A DNA stretch of 64,000 nt from Drosophila persimilis (GCF_003286085.1 NW_020825357.1:744001-808000), one strand, 5' to 3'. Positions 35,532 to 48,100 are shown, counted from the first letter of the stretch. The notes: generated by a model not told the origin, from the sequence alone. A program made the numbers and translations.

Positions 35532-36163
35532 GAGGGGGAACGTTGTGAGTTGCTGCGTACACCGCAACTCTACATTTATACCCGATACATAGTCAGTATG
35601 GCTCTCCTCCGGCAGACGCCGCTAATATTGAACGACACGACAAAGAGTGCGTGCGAGAGAGACAGAAAATCAGTCTGAGCGTGACGTCGGGCGCTGCGTA
35701 GCCAGTGCAAATTGATTTGTTCCTTTTGGCTATACAAATTATCCGATCTGATCGAGATTCCGCAACTGGATAGATATGGTCATTATCTATGATTCTGCGT
35801 TTTTAGTTTTCTCGTATCCTCAATATTGTGGATGCAAAAGATTTTCGCCCTTTGTGGGGGCGGAAGTGGGCGGGGCAAAGTTTTGAAATATACTTGTAGC
35901 AGTGAAATATCACAGAAGTCCGGATATAAAACGTCGTTGCGCTAGCTCTTATTGTTTTTGAGCACTAGGCGCTGAAGGGGACGGACAGACAGACAGACGG
36001 ACGGACGGACGGACAGACGGACGGACGGACAGACAGGGCTCAATCGACTCGGCTAATGATGCTGATCAAGAATATATATACTTTATAGGGTCGGAAATGA
36101 TTCCTTCTTGACGTTACACACATCCACTTTCACCACAAATCGAATACCCTAGTATCGGGTGTA
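35532..36163 (-). mobile_element. INE-1/DINE-1-like repeat, opposite orientation, longest copy
   Basis: It opens with GGGGGAACGTTGTGAGTTGC (reverse complement of the end of the other copies) and continues through TACATTTATACCCGATACAT, a GAGATTCCGCAACTGGAT block, the GACAGACGGACGGACGG microsatellite (35,982-36,034), TCAAGAATATATATACTTTA, TAGGGTCGGAAATGATTCC and CGAATACCCTAGTATCGGGT. These are the standard INE-1 parts in reverse. It is about 630 bp and has no coding capacity. It separates the coiled-coil cluster from the degenerate stretch that follows. Confidence 0.8.
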
Positions 36164-36249
36164 CAAAATGAATCGGCACGCTCTATCCGCTCCTTGATAT
36201 GGCTTGCTGACATTGGCCCATAGAAAATAAGAAAAGCGAGTCGAAAAAA

Positions 36250-36835
36250 AAGAAAAACATTTGAATGCCGCGGAGAAAGACCTGAAGAAGCTGCGACAAA
36301 CAAGAGAAGCATGTAGCGGGTCCGAGTGGCCTTTATCTCGTACCACCCTACTGGACGCCGCCTCCTCTCTATCCGCCATAGCAGCAGCCACAATATCCAT
36401 CGTACCAGCCCACGGCGGAGAATCTGTACGGGCTCTCTATGGCCCCTTTGCTGTACTGCAGCTATAGGGACTAAGCTGGGGGATGAGCCTTCTGGTCCAC
36501 CTCTCTTTTCTTTCCCAGCTTGCTCCCAGCGGGGCCATATCTGGCACTACTAGTGCGACGTCTCCAGACACCGTCCTTCCGAAAGCAGCATGCAGCCTTG
36601 AGGGCAATCTTTGTCATTGCTGGTGGATCCGTATCCGGCGAGGAGCTTTCTGTTTAGGTTCTGGCATCCTCCTGGGCTGCTCCTGTTAAAGAGCTGTTCC
36701 CGGCTTCTTCCATCGGGACAGCCCTGGCTAAGGTGATTCTTAATGGCCCCAAACACAGTTATAACCGGACAGACGAAGGAATGGATATACTGTGCCTCCT
36801 GGAAGAGGTCTAGATCGAATTCGATGCCTAAATTG
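36250..36835 (+). pseudogene. Degenerate coding-like stretch, origin unclear
   Basis: Just past the DINE-1 copy the DNA turns GC-richer and coding-like but no frame stays open. One part reads HLNAAEKDLKKLRQTREA, which resembles IEKELNDLRRQKAMEK of coiled-coil gene 2. Next comes a Pro/Tyr-rich part (VPPYWTPPPLYPP, QPQYPSYQPTAENLYG), then SFRKQHAALRAIFVIAGG and SIGTALAKVILNGPKHSY in another frame, with several stops and frame changes. I cannot assign a parent gene. It may be a broken host gene or two fused fragments. Confidence 0.35.
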
Positions 36836-37995
36836 AATAATTGTATATGTATGTTTGCCGTTTTTATATTATTTGTATCTTTATATTATTGAAGGCTAAT
36901 TTGTTATTTTTGTTCTTGATTGTTGACAAACAAATTATTGAATTATTATTGATTTTGTATCTAGTTAGACTAATACTCTTCTCCCGCACAGCTCACAGCC
37001 CACGGGCGACTCGGCGACTAAATAAATATTACCGAATTAAGGGAGCGCCCCTCCAGCCTCCAGCCACCAGCTCTGCTCGTACTTTACAATATATGTATGT
37101 ATATTTAAATATTTCTATGTTAACACTTTATGTTTTTGTTTTTTTTTTTGTATTTTTTTCCACACTTTCCCGGCTACATAAACCATATCTTATTCATACA
37201 AAACAAATACTTAAGACTACGTATTCGGATGCTGCATTTTTGGCTAGGATTTAAGCTAAAAACAAGAACAATTAAAGGAGAAGGCAATTACAATCCTGAC
37301 CAAGATATCCCCCCCCCCCCCCCCACCCCCAACTGAAATAAACGAATACCCTTGCTATACAATCATCACGTGTAACGGACTCTGTGGGTGGCAAAGCGAA
37401 GGACAAAGGACATACTCCAGCGGCATTCGATCACACACAAGCACACACCTTATCCGTATATGTATTTAGGCCTAGGTTAACAGGTTTTTTTTGTTTGTTT
37501 TTTGAGTGTTATAGATGCTCCGCGAGTCAAGAACAGCTAAAATCAACCGCTGAACAAAAGGGATACTAGACACAATTCAGTTATTGGAGATATACATATT
37601 AGTACAGACAAGACAAGAACAGTTGTTGCTTACGTTATGCTATTTTACGAGTATATTCTATAATATTTTTAATAACTTTTTTGAGCTGAAAGATATTTTT
37701 TGTGGTGAAAATTTCAAAAAAATGAGATCGAGGACCATCTTTAAAGCCTTTACAATGTCTCTGGTTACTTGACCAAAGAGATCAGCGTTTCACAGAGAGA
37801 TCAGCGGGTATTATTTAATGGCAAGTTTCTCAATCTCTCTCTCTCTCTGTATCTCTGAGATACATGCATGCTTTCAAGGCATCATTAAAAATAAGTTTGA
37901 AAGGGATATGGTCAAGTGGAGAGGGGGGTGATATTCAGTGGAACTTCAGCTCCAGCAAGTGAATGGAGTGTCTCTTGTAAGCCTCTCGCGCCACT
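36836..37995. other. Spacer and 3' flank of the transporter gene
   Basis: AT-rich, no gene seen. It holds a 16-base C run at 37,309-37,324 (with CCACCCCC after it), a T run near 37,140 and a CT run near 37,833-37,847. The right end should include the 3' UTR of the minus-strand transporter. Confidence 0.5.
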
Positions 37996-39301
37996 TTAAA
38001 TATTCTCCAGCAAGGCCTCTGGGGTCTGCGGATCTGTGGTCATGCCACCAGCCATCTCGTCACTGATGTCCCCCACCGAACTGCTCACCGTGGACAGGAA
38101 GGTCGACAGGGTGGCATTGATCACCTCCGCACTACTCCCAGCCACGGTGCTGTACAGAGCCAGGGCCGTGGTGGTTATGACCGTGGCCAATGCGGGGCTG
38201 GCTGTGGTCCCAATGGAACTAGAGCTCTCGGTTAGAGGACTGACGCTGCTGCTGCTGCTGCCGGTCAGGGTGGCAATCGTTGCATTTAGCAGGAGCGGAA
38301 CCAGAGACGTGGCTGCGCTTGTGCTGGTTGTGGGGGGGACGGTGGTGCTGCTGGTCAGCGGAAGGGGCGGCATATGGCCGTGGCCGTGGCCGTGGATGTG
38401 CTCCAGCATCGAGACCGGCACATACGGATACGAGGGGCAGGGATTCAAAAGCTGGGGCCCCAGCATGCTCTCAAACACGTAACCAATCAGGGAGCCAACG
38501 GTCAGGCCCACATTGTAGGACAGGGTCATTATGTTGCCCGTGACCTCTTTGAGGGTGCCCGGCACCTTGGCAGGAGCCAGGATCATGGGCAGACTGCCGG
38601 CCAAGCCGTTGGTGATCCCCAAGGCGATGGTGAAGACAAAGGGCGCCGTCTCCCCGGATATGACGGGACGCTGACGCGGCGCACAGCAGAGCAGAAGCAG
38701 GGGCACGAGCACGATTCGCAGTCCCGACAACAGTATGAGCTGCCGGCGCGACCACGGATACGGGCTGGCGGCCAGCATCTTGCCGGCCACATCCGACAGA
38801 TTGAAGCAGAACATCAGAAGGACGGGCATCCAGGAGCCGAGGGCGCACGACTGCACCTCCACATCGATGCCCGGATACAGGGAGAGGGTCACGCAGTAGG
38901 CCAGGGCAATGCACACCATGTACGGATAGATGACCTGCGCCACGCGCCACCTGCTCACAAATCCCTCGCGTATGTCGCTCAGCTTGCTCGGTCTGCAGCG
39001 ACGCGGCTGGATCACGTGCTCCACCTTGAACGCCACTGTGGTGGGCGTTGTCGGCTCATGGGGGGTCGATGGCAGATCGGACGGCAATTGGCCCAGTGCC
39101 TCGATGCTGCTCTCGCCGGCCGTCGGATTGGACAGCTCGTACACGGGATTGCTGAAGCTGAGCGTGTTCCCGGCCACAGGATTGCCACCCGATATGGTCG
39201 TCGTGGTGTGGGTTCCATCCATCGAGAGCACTCCATAGCGTGTGGTGCTGGGTACTCCGTCAATCTCTTGCTATTGGAATGACAGATCAAATAAGAGAGA
39301 G

Positions 39302-39334
<33 letters not shown>

Positions 39335-40310
39335 CGAATTAGTTTGTGCCTCGAGATCCATTTTCTGTGTCATGCACAAGCGATGTATATTGTTTTTTGT
39401 ATTTTGTTGTTGAATTCCTCTGCCGCGAAGGCATCAGGGCATAGAACAGCTTTTGGGTGTACGAGTCACTCACCTCATCCGGTCGCAGTATAATCTTCGA
39501 GCAGGCCTCCACATGGTACCGCACAAAGGGCGAATTAATGGTGGCCCGGTGCAGCAGATAGCTGAAGATAATGTACAGCGTCGATGTCAGAAAGAAGATG
39601 ACCGTGGAGACGCGATCGTTGTTGATCAGCAGCTTGGTCACCACCCGATTGGAAGACACCAGAAAACCGGCAATGCTCTCGCCGGCCATCACCGCCTGCG
39701 TGTACTGCTGCGGCAGCATCGAGGCGAATCCGTAGAAGCTGGACTGCTGCACCGTGCAGCCGATGGCGGTCAGCGCCACAGCGGACATGTTTACCAGATA
39801 GGCGGTGTTCGTGGCGAACATATGCCAGGCCACCTCGCAGACGGCCACGAACACGAGGGTGGTGAAGGACACCATGTAGCCGAAAATCACCCGCTTCTGG
39901 AAGGGGGCCAGCGAGAGCACAATGTTGTTGAGCAATACCGTGGCAAAGGCCACAAAGATGTACGTCATGGACATGTCCAGGGCCACATGGCGACCGGGGA
40001 ACCGTCCCTGCCAATAATCCGCGGCGATTATAAAACTGCAAAAGGGTTTCAAAGCATGAGCATGAGATAATTTCGGTGCGGTGCGGTGTGGTGTGCTCTT
40101 CTCTCACCTATTGTAGGGCAAGACAAAGCCAATGCCCGCTGCCATCAAGGCCAGATAGACCGCACGCCGCTGGTCCTTGGGGGCACGCGTCTCGTACTCG
40201 GGACTGTCCATGCTGCCAGGATGTCGGCGACCGCCCTCGCCGGCCGGGATACTGCCGCCCCGGTCACGGTCCAGCGGCTCGTAGGTAGTGTCCTGTCCGC
40301 CCACGTCCAT
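37996..40310 (-). CDS. Ent3: Equilibrative nucleoside transporter (SLC29 family)
   Basis: 679 residues in three exons: 40,108-40,310, 39,474-40,035 and 37,996-39,270, with introns of 72 and 203 bp, all GT-AG. A multi-pass plasma or internal membrane carrier for nucleosides or related cations. ENT hallmarks: AAGIGFVLPYNSFIIAADYW in TM1, GFASMLPQQYTQAVMAGES, AGFLVSSNRVVTK, and the C-terminal TMs with NGLAGSLPM and VTGNIMTLSYNVG. The GRHVALDMSMTYI stretch is closest to vertebrate ENT4 as I remember it. A roughly 130-residue Ser/Thr-rich cytoplasmic loop separates TM6 and TM7, and after the last TM there is an unusual tail of about 150 residues rich in Ser, Thr and Ala with an HGHGHGH run. The start ATG at 40,310 (AGAATGGAC) gives MDVGGQDTTYEPLDRD; the frame upstream has no ATG. 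The adjacent Wbp2 homologue supports the name Ent3 (CG11010 beside CG11009, from memory). The second intron's pyrimidine tract is a CT microsatellite. Confidence 0.88.
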
Positions 40311-42008
40311 TCTGGTTCGCTTGGGTTCTGTTTGGTTGATTGCCGCGATATCCGGTTGGGTTGCCGTTGCCGTTGCCACTGCTGTTGCTTTTTGCTGCAA
40401 TTAATCGTCTCTCAGTGCTGGGGGCGTTTGCATTATTCGCATTCGTCGGAACTGCAGGCTGCAGCAGCAGCAGCTTCGTGGGAAAGAGTTACACACAAAT
40501 CGATAGACAACAGGCACAATTTTGCCGCACTTGATGGCATATTTGTGGAGGCCCAGAAACTATGGACTGCCGTGGCTTTCTTGCCCTCTCAATTGTTCAC
40601 TTCCGAATTGTGGTTTTATTATGGAAGCTTTGGTTTATCCTTTTCACCGATTGACTTAAACATTCCTCCCGTGGACAACAACTGCTGGCCATATTCTGGC
40701 TGTGCCCATGTCCTGGCATTTTTCTCACCACGCCCGCCACTGCGCATGTGGCATACGATTGATTTTGTTCAACTCGGTTCAGCACCGCACGCGTCGGTTA
40801 ATTGGCCAGAATCAGCCTGTTGTGGGCTCTGTCGGCACACCGAAACTGTTTTCTTCCCCTCAATTGAGCCGCCTTCAGTGGCCCTTTAGTGTTACCAACT
40901 CCGTTTGGGGTGTAAATGATTCGAAAAACACTGGGTAGCTGTTATTCAACATAAAATAGCGTGTACATTCCACAAGCTATTGATTTTTGCATTCAACAAA
41001 ACATGAATTGATCACATATACCGTGGGTATTGATCTGCACGTCCCTCGAGGGTAAGCAGCCAGGTTTTGCGGACATACCGCCATATCTTTGTCAACCAAC
41101 TTATCGATTTTGATGAAATAATTTGTATTTTATAGACTAATGAATTTTTGATGAAACAAAAAAAGTTTGCGGCCTCTAGCACACGTATCTATGAGATATT
41201 ATGCCCTGTTTTTATTTCAGTCCAACTGAATAGGTTAAAGGGCAATGATTTTAGTTTGTGGAAGGGTTTCAAGGTATTTAACACTAGTTTTCTGTGAAAT
41301 GAGACGAGACAATGAGCTCTATAACAAATCGGAAAAATCAGACAGTTCCAAAAGCGAAGCTGGTGTTTTTTTATTTGCAATGAAGCAGAATATGGTCAAA
41401 AAAATAAAAGGGAGGCTCTCAGTACTCAATGTTCTGTAGCAAAATCAGGGAACAACGCGGTGCTTGGGATATGTAAAAGGCCTCAATCGGACAGCCAAGT
41501 ATTTGAAGAGATTCGAACCACCTCTCAATGAGGCTTCAGCTCACATGTCCCTTATGTCGCCCTTTGCGGTCCAAAGAATCCAACAACAAAATACACAGTC
41601 GGTCCCCAGAAACCAAAAACCACAAAGAATCGTACGATAAATGAAATTAAATTTGGAAAAATTCCAATAAAAACTTATTCCCCATTAAAAGCATACTGAT
41701 TTAAATGTATTTCAATACACATATTTATATATAATAACAACTATTAATTGCAGTTGATGCAATATTTAAAAAACCAATACAAAAAAAAAAAAGTGTTGTG
41801 ACCAGAAATCAGCTTGAAAACTGTATAAGGAATCTTTAGAGCCGTTTCAAGAATTTTCGAGAACGGCTTACAATCAATAGTTAATACTTAAAGTTACATC
41901 TTGCCTTTTGCAGATGGATATACTCAGGAATGAGCCTTAGTTAGAGCTTCAAGTGATAACATTTCCATTGGGATTATATTTGATCAGGAGTGAAACATAG
42001 GGCATATT
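40311..42008. other. Spacer between Ent3 and Wbp2
   Basis: It contains the Ent3 5' UTR and promoter (left part) and the Wbp2 3' flank (right part). The 267-codon plus-strand frame at 40,086-40,889 is mostly antisense to Ent3 exon 1 and then random in character. No RNA gene is recognised. AT-rich from 41,640 onward. Confidence 0.5.
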
Positions 42009-44445
42009 TTATTGGGGCTTCCTTGCTGCATCGTCATAGCTGGGCGGCAAGTTCTACGAAGGGATCAAACAGTATATAGTAAGTGATCAAGGGAATCGAT
42101 CAATTATCAGCCTTACATTATATGAAGGAGGCATTTCGCTGGCACCGGATGGACCGGCACCGCCTTGATTATAGGGTGTGTTGTAAGCACTTGCAGCAGC
42201 TTCCGCTTCTTTGGAATCTGTATGGATTACAAGAGAAATATTTTTGTAATTTATTTCATTGGCTTTTCCCCAGCCTACAAGTGCATTTTCCAACGGAACA
42301 CACACAAACGGTTCCATCTCTTACAGTTTTATTTTTGTGTATTTATCGGATTAAACCGGGGACGAGTACAATGCACAATGGCCTTTCGATTGGATAAAAA
42401 TAATGATGAGTGCTGCCAAATCTTGCTACTGAGGTTCGCATTTGTGGGAGGTAAAAAAAAGAACAAAAACAAGAGTTAAAGTAGACGAAAACCATTAAAC
42501 GGGCACTCAAACAAAGGCATCGACTATTCTAATTTGAGACTCGGCTTTTGTTAGTTTTTTGAGCGGGGGTGGGGGGAGTGGGGGAACACATCGAAAAATA
42601 AATCTTACTTGTTGGGGGGTTTGGCTTTTGTTTGTTTGTTTGTTTGTTGGTAGGTGGGTGGTAGGTTGATTTTGATTACACTGTAAAATAGGTCAAAAAA
42701 GATATGTGATTCGTTTTAGGGTTTCGTTGCCCAATCGATGCGACTTGCTTTACTTTAGCTTCACTGTTAGCTTTTTGTTGATTGTTAGATCTCGCCATGA
42801 TGGTGGTTTAGGGGATCGGGGAATACAAAAGAATAATTTATGAAGTGGGGAGAATGTACAAATTTTCAAAATCCATTAGTTCTTGAATTCTTTTCGTTGG
42901 CTCCTTAATTTTGATAACAAATAAAATGAGTGGGGGGCTCTTGATTTCTTGATTTTCTTGGAACTTGCTTGCCTTTTAGCATTTTTTACTTTCCTCTAAA
43001 AAGTTGAAGGCCAAATCATGGTTATGCGTGAATAAGTAATGAACATGTGTGTGGGATTGTCTGAAGGATTGCATTACTCACTTCCTGGCGGCAGACTGAA
43101 GCCCATAAAACTGGCACCCGCAGCGCCGGCAGCGGCTCCTGCTTGCTGCGGTGGCTGCTGCTGGGCAGGAGGAGGTCCTCCTGGTCCTCCTGGATAGCCG
43201 TTCGCTTGTTGTTGGGGCTGCATGAAGCCACCAGGCACGTTGTTATAGCCGCTGTAGCCGCCGTATGGGGTCGGACCATTGTAGGTCTGAGCCGGAACCG
43301 CATAGGGAGGTCCGGGCGGACAGTTTGGTGCACAGGCGGCATAGGGCGGTGGCTGGACATAGCCGCCAGCCCATCCCTGCCCCTGGCCCTGCCCCTGCCC
43401 CTGCCACTGCGGCTGCTGCTGCGGAGGCGCTGAAAAACCATACCAATTCGGTTCATTCGATGGGCCCTGAGGCTGTGGTGGTGCTGGCTGATTGCTCGGC
43501 GGTGCTATAGATAGAGATAGAAATGCAGAGTGCACCGAGGTGGGGGGTGGTTAGACAAGGCGTGAGCGGTGCAAGAATTTCAAGTGCAACGTTTCCAATT
43601 TTCAGGGGAAGCATCGCAGCAGCTGTGCCAAAACAAAAGCCGAGTGGTGGGTGGGAGTCTATGGCTGCCTGGGTACTTACTGATGCCCGGATACGGCGGC
43701 GGATTGTCGCTCATGAACACCGTATTCGGTGCTGGGCCACTGAAGGCATCGTGCTGCGGCAACCAACCATAGTAGCCCGGTGGCGGCTGGTAGGCCGGTG
43801 GCGGAGCCTCGTTCCAGTTTCCAGCCGGCTGGTACGGCGGCGGATCGTCGCCGGCAATGCCCCCGCGATGGTAGTTGTTCATTGCGGTCTTGGCCGACCG
43901 CAGCAGGGCCTGTCCATACTCAATGGCGCCGCCGGCCTTGAAGTGCAGCTTGAACTTGACCTCGCCCACATAGTTGCCGTTGGGCTGGGCGCGCACCTTG
44001 CCCTTGATGTAGTTGGCCCCAAAGACGGGCTGCTCAATCTCCACATCGGACAGAGCCACGAACGGGGCACTGAAGGACTGCATGGTGTCTGCCGATTTCT
44101 TGCTGTTGAAGATCATGCGATGCGATGTCAAATAGATGCGTCCCGCCTTCGAGCCCTTGAACACGGGATTGTCCTGGCCCGAGAATTCCATGGAAACGCT
44201 GTCGCTATGGAGCAGTATGCTGATGGGGGGTACAATTGCACTGGTATTAGCATTCAACGGATTCAACAGGCAAATCGATGGCGGCCCAGTTGGAGACTCT
44301 ATTCGCTGCATCACACGTCATGTTTACATTTCTTCTGACGTCAGCGAGTCCCAACATTTCGCCATTATTGCGGTTTCTTTTGCACTTACTACTCGCCAGC
44401 GTGTATGAGCACGCCGTTGTTGGCGTGGGCGGTGTTCACCGACAT
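42009..44445 (-). CDS. Wbp2: WW-domain-binding protein 2 homologue
   Basis: 387 residues in five exons: 44,390-44,445, 43,681-44,219, 43,082-43,504, 42,117-42,217 and 42,009-42,053. All junctions are GT-AG and the frame is continuous. An adaptor and transcriptional co-activator that binds WW-domain proteins such as the Yorkie/YAP type. Exon 1 gives MSVNTAHANNGVLIHAGEY; together with exon 2 it forms the PH-GRAM domain (residues about 15-130) with KAGRIYLTSHRMIFNSKK and FGANYIKGKVRAQPNGNY, close to human WBP2. The rest is Pro/Gly/Tyr/Gln-rich with several PPxY ligands: DPPPY, PPPAY, NPPPY, QPPPY and two PPSY near the end (MPPSYNNLPPSYDDAARKPQ). The AATAAA at 42,008-42,013 overlaps the stop codon, so the 3' UTR must be very short. 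Retention of intron 3 would end the protein at PPGSE (341 residues). It is transcribed divergently from the ENOX homologue. Confidence 0.92.
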
Positions 44446-44840
44446 CCTGGAGAGCCTTCTAAATTAGTTCCACTAGAAATTTGAGCGATTTTCTCGCAAC
44501 TACGTTCCGCTGCTGTGCTTTGTTTTTAATTTTCGTTTTTCGATCGACAGCTGATGAATCATAGACAGTGTGTCACTACGGATTTGTTGATAAAATATAC
44601 GGTCTGACTCTCAGAAATATACTAAAATATACCGTAAATATACCGATGAAAAAACAAACGTAACCCTCTAGGTTCGCCTCTATTTAAACAGGTGAGCGAC
44701 TTGAGTTAAACAGTGATCGTAGTGCTACCAGATCGTTGCATTTTGTTCAATCAGCTGTTGGTTTTGCTCAGGGGTGGCAATGCTGGACATCGGATTTAAT
44801 TTTAACACATAAAAAGGCATTTTTTTCGCTCTTAATATGT
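44446..44840. promoter_or_regulatory. Shared promoter region of Wbp2 (minus) and the ENOX homologue (plus)
   Basis: Only about 400 bases separate the Wbp2 ATG from a GTAAGT donor at 44,841 that would end an untranslated first exon of the ENOX gene; the matching acceptor TTTTCTGCAG ends at 45,159. Between 44,590 and 44,645 AAATATAC occurs four times, twice as AAATATACCG. CAGTGTGTCAC near 44,567 resembles core promoter Motif 1 (CAGTGTGACC), and TCAGCTGTTGG near 44,752 is an E-box. No TATA box stands out. Start sites are not resolved. Confidence 0.55.
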
Positions 44841-45176
44841 GTAAGTATTGAGTTACGTAGCGGAAAATAATTTTAAACTGCTCAACAAAGTGCCAAACAG
44901 TGAAATACTGTATGGGCGAGGTGCTAGAATCTGGCGAGAGGGTTTTTATTTCACTCTTGGCTGCCCAGTGCTTACGCCATTTTGGAGCCCTATCACCCAC
45001 CCCGCCCCCAAGAAATAATCGAATTGTAACCAGATTCCATACCCCACTCCCTGGCCTACTTTCCAAGGTTGTCCTTCAGCTGATTGTTATTACCGGCTTT
45101 CTGACTCTTTTTTTTTCTGTTGGTATTGATTTAATTCATTTTCCTTCTCTTTTCTGCAGTACCGCTCTTTGGGACC

Positions 45177-48100
45177 ATGCCGAACGGCGTCAGTTTGCCA
45201 AATCATCCGAATTTCCTCAATCAACTGGCCGCCGCCATTTCGACGGCAGCCACATCCTCGGCGAGCAACAGCAACAATTCAGTGGTAGGTGCGACAGTGC
45301 CTACCGCCAAGCAGACGACCAACAAAATGATGAAGCTGCTGGGCACCACTCAGGGCAGTGCCCCCATGGATCTGGAGAACGAAAACGAGTTGGATGGACA
45401 CCCACAGGATGTGTCGTCGACCACAGGCCTCAAGCCATCGGTGGATAAGCTAACGGCCTCATCGTTGTCACTGCCCGATGCCCAGCTCTATCTGAATGGG
45501 CTCATGCACACTCCGCCGGGCTACTTGTACTTTCCGGCTGCTGCACAAACGCCCACTGGCGGCGGTGGGACAGTTGGCACGCCCACTGCTGGTGCGGCAG
45601 CAGCAGCGGCAGGCTCCAGCAGCGCCAATGCTGCACAAATGCTGATGGACCCCACGGCCATGATGGCCGCTGCCATGCAGCAAATGCAGCAGATCCACTA
45701 TGCCACAGTGGCGGGAATGCCCACAGACGGGGGAGCAGGACTGGATGCAGCTCTAGCAGCGGGTAAGATGCCTGCACATTCTTGAGATCCTACGAAAGTA
45801 ACAAAACGTATACCCTATGATATAGATGGCTCGGCAGCGGCTGGCCTCAAGGAGGTGATCAAGACTAAGAACTGCATTTTGTTTCCACCCAATCCCAATG
45901 CGCCGCCGCCCACCATTAGGGAACGACCGCCCGGATGTCGAACTGTATTCGTTGGCGGACTGCCGGAGAACATCACCGAGGACGTGATCCGAGAGATCTT
46001 CGAGTCGTGCGGCGAGATAACAACCTTGCGCATGTCCAAGAAGAACTTCTGCCACATACGCTACCGTCACGAGACGGCCATTGATCGGGCCATCTATCTA
46101 TCGGGCTACCGGCTGCGCATCTCGGCAATGAACGAGCCCCCCAACTTTGGACGCCTGCATGTGGACTATGCCCAGGCGCGGGACGATCAGTACGACTACG
46201 AGTGCAAGCAGCGGCAGCTTCAGCGCGAGCAGCGGCATCGCGAACGCATGTCGCTGGATCGAATGCGTTCACAGTCGCCGCCGCCGATACCCCACTACAC
46301 GGAGCACGAGGCCACGGCCGTTGCCGAGCAACTGCGAAGCAATGAGACCTTTGTGAAGGCCATACAGACGATCACCGCTTGGCTGGAGCGTGGCGATTGC
46401 ACCAAGCGGAATGCCAATGTCTTCTACTCGATGATCCAGATCACGCACGCCCATGTGAGGCATCTGCATACCGATAAGCAGCAGCTGGAGGAGGATTTGC
46501 GCAAGGCTCGCGAGTCCTACCGCAAGCAGATGGGCACCATGTCCACCCAATGTAAGTGCAGCAAGCCCCTCCACCACAAAAAGCTTTCTTAGCTCCTAGT
46601 CTAGTCGGAAATTTAGGTGCCGCCCCTCCTCCGCCTTACTCCCTCGTTTGAACCTTCTATTTTTCTGTTTTCGTTGCGCCCGGGGTTAGCCTCCATAGAG
46701 TCTGTAAATCTGAACAAATCAACCACACAGTCCACAGTCCACACAAACACACAGAAACACTCACACACACATATGTCTACGCGTATACATACATGTACAC
46801 CTCATACACTAGCAAATTTAGTCATCGATCTACCACACAAGAAAAATCTCACTGTCTAAACGCTCAAACAAAGCTCTCAAAAGCCGAACGGAGCAGGGAG
46901 CAAACCCCAAAATCCGAGCATGGATCAGGTAAAGCCCAGCCGAAAGATAGAGACAAACATCAAGGGCCGCACAGTGAGCGAAATTCGAGGGGAATAGCGG
47001 TCCATCAAAAGGTATACTTCACTGAACGCGATTTTAATAATTCCCCCACAGGAAAAGAACACCCCCAAAATCTCAAATACACCCATAAAAACCAGAGATC
47101 AAAAATAAGAGTGGAGTTTCAAAAAAATTTAAGTCGAAAAGTTTCAAGAGGTGTCCTGGAACAGGATTAAACTTCTATTACCATTTCCTTTGTTTCAAAA
47201 AATTGTTTTCTTTAATATTTAATAGAAAAATTAAAAAAAAATTTTTTGAAATGTCTGATTTTGATTATTCAAATCAGAAATAACTTATGTTTTAATTATA
47301 AACACTAAACAAAAATTTCTTTTCAATTTTTATTATACAAATTAAAAACATAACATTTTTTTAATTTATAAAAATTCTTATTTTTATTATTAAAATCAAA
47401 TAATTTCTGTTTTAAATTGGTATACTAAAAATTTAAAACAAAAATTATTTTCAATCACATATTTGCAAATTATAATTTTTTATTTTTATTATTCAAATTA
47501 GATAACTCTTATTTTTCATTTTTGTGATACAAATTATTTTCAATCGCATTTTTATTGTAAAATTTAAAAAGAAGAGTTTTTTCTGCTCTTAATAATATAA
47601 ATCCAGGAAAAAAAACCTCTTTCCACTGGCATCAACTGTGAGACAATCGATTTCCTTGCTTTAATTGGATATTCCTATTCCAAATTTCGTACCACTGTGC
47701 GGCCAAATTTTTACTCACTCACTCACTCACTCTCTCTCTCTCTCTCTCTGTGTGTGTGCTCTTGACACCACACAATGGCAGAAGGCAGGCCTCAAAGGTT
47801 TGTAAACCAAAGAAGAGAACAAATACAAAGATCCATTCCGATTATAATCGGAAGGGGGCGAAAGTCCTTTGTAGTAGACTCAGACTCGGACCAGAACCAA
47901 AAATTAAACCAATGACCAAAGATACGAGTAGGTAACAAAGCCGTTGTATTCTCTCTAGATTGTACCTTAATGTAATACATATCAACTATAAATAACCATA
48001 ACTATATGCCGTATGTATTTAAAAATGCTATGCGAGGGTCTCTCAAGTAGTTTCCTACTTCTACTTTTCATTTCTCACTCTCATTTTATTCACAACGAAA

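Noticed and set aside
35982-36034. GACAGACGGACGG tandem array as an independent satellite
   Set aside because: It is the internal microsatellite typical of the DINE-1 copy that surrounds it.
40086-40889. 267-codon plus-strand frame opposite Ent3 exon 1
   Set aside because: Begins as the shadow of Ent3 exon 1 and continues with random composition.
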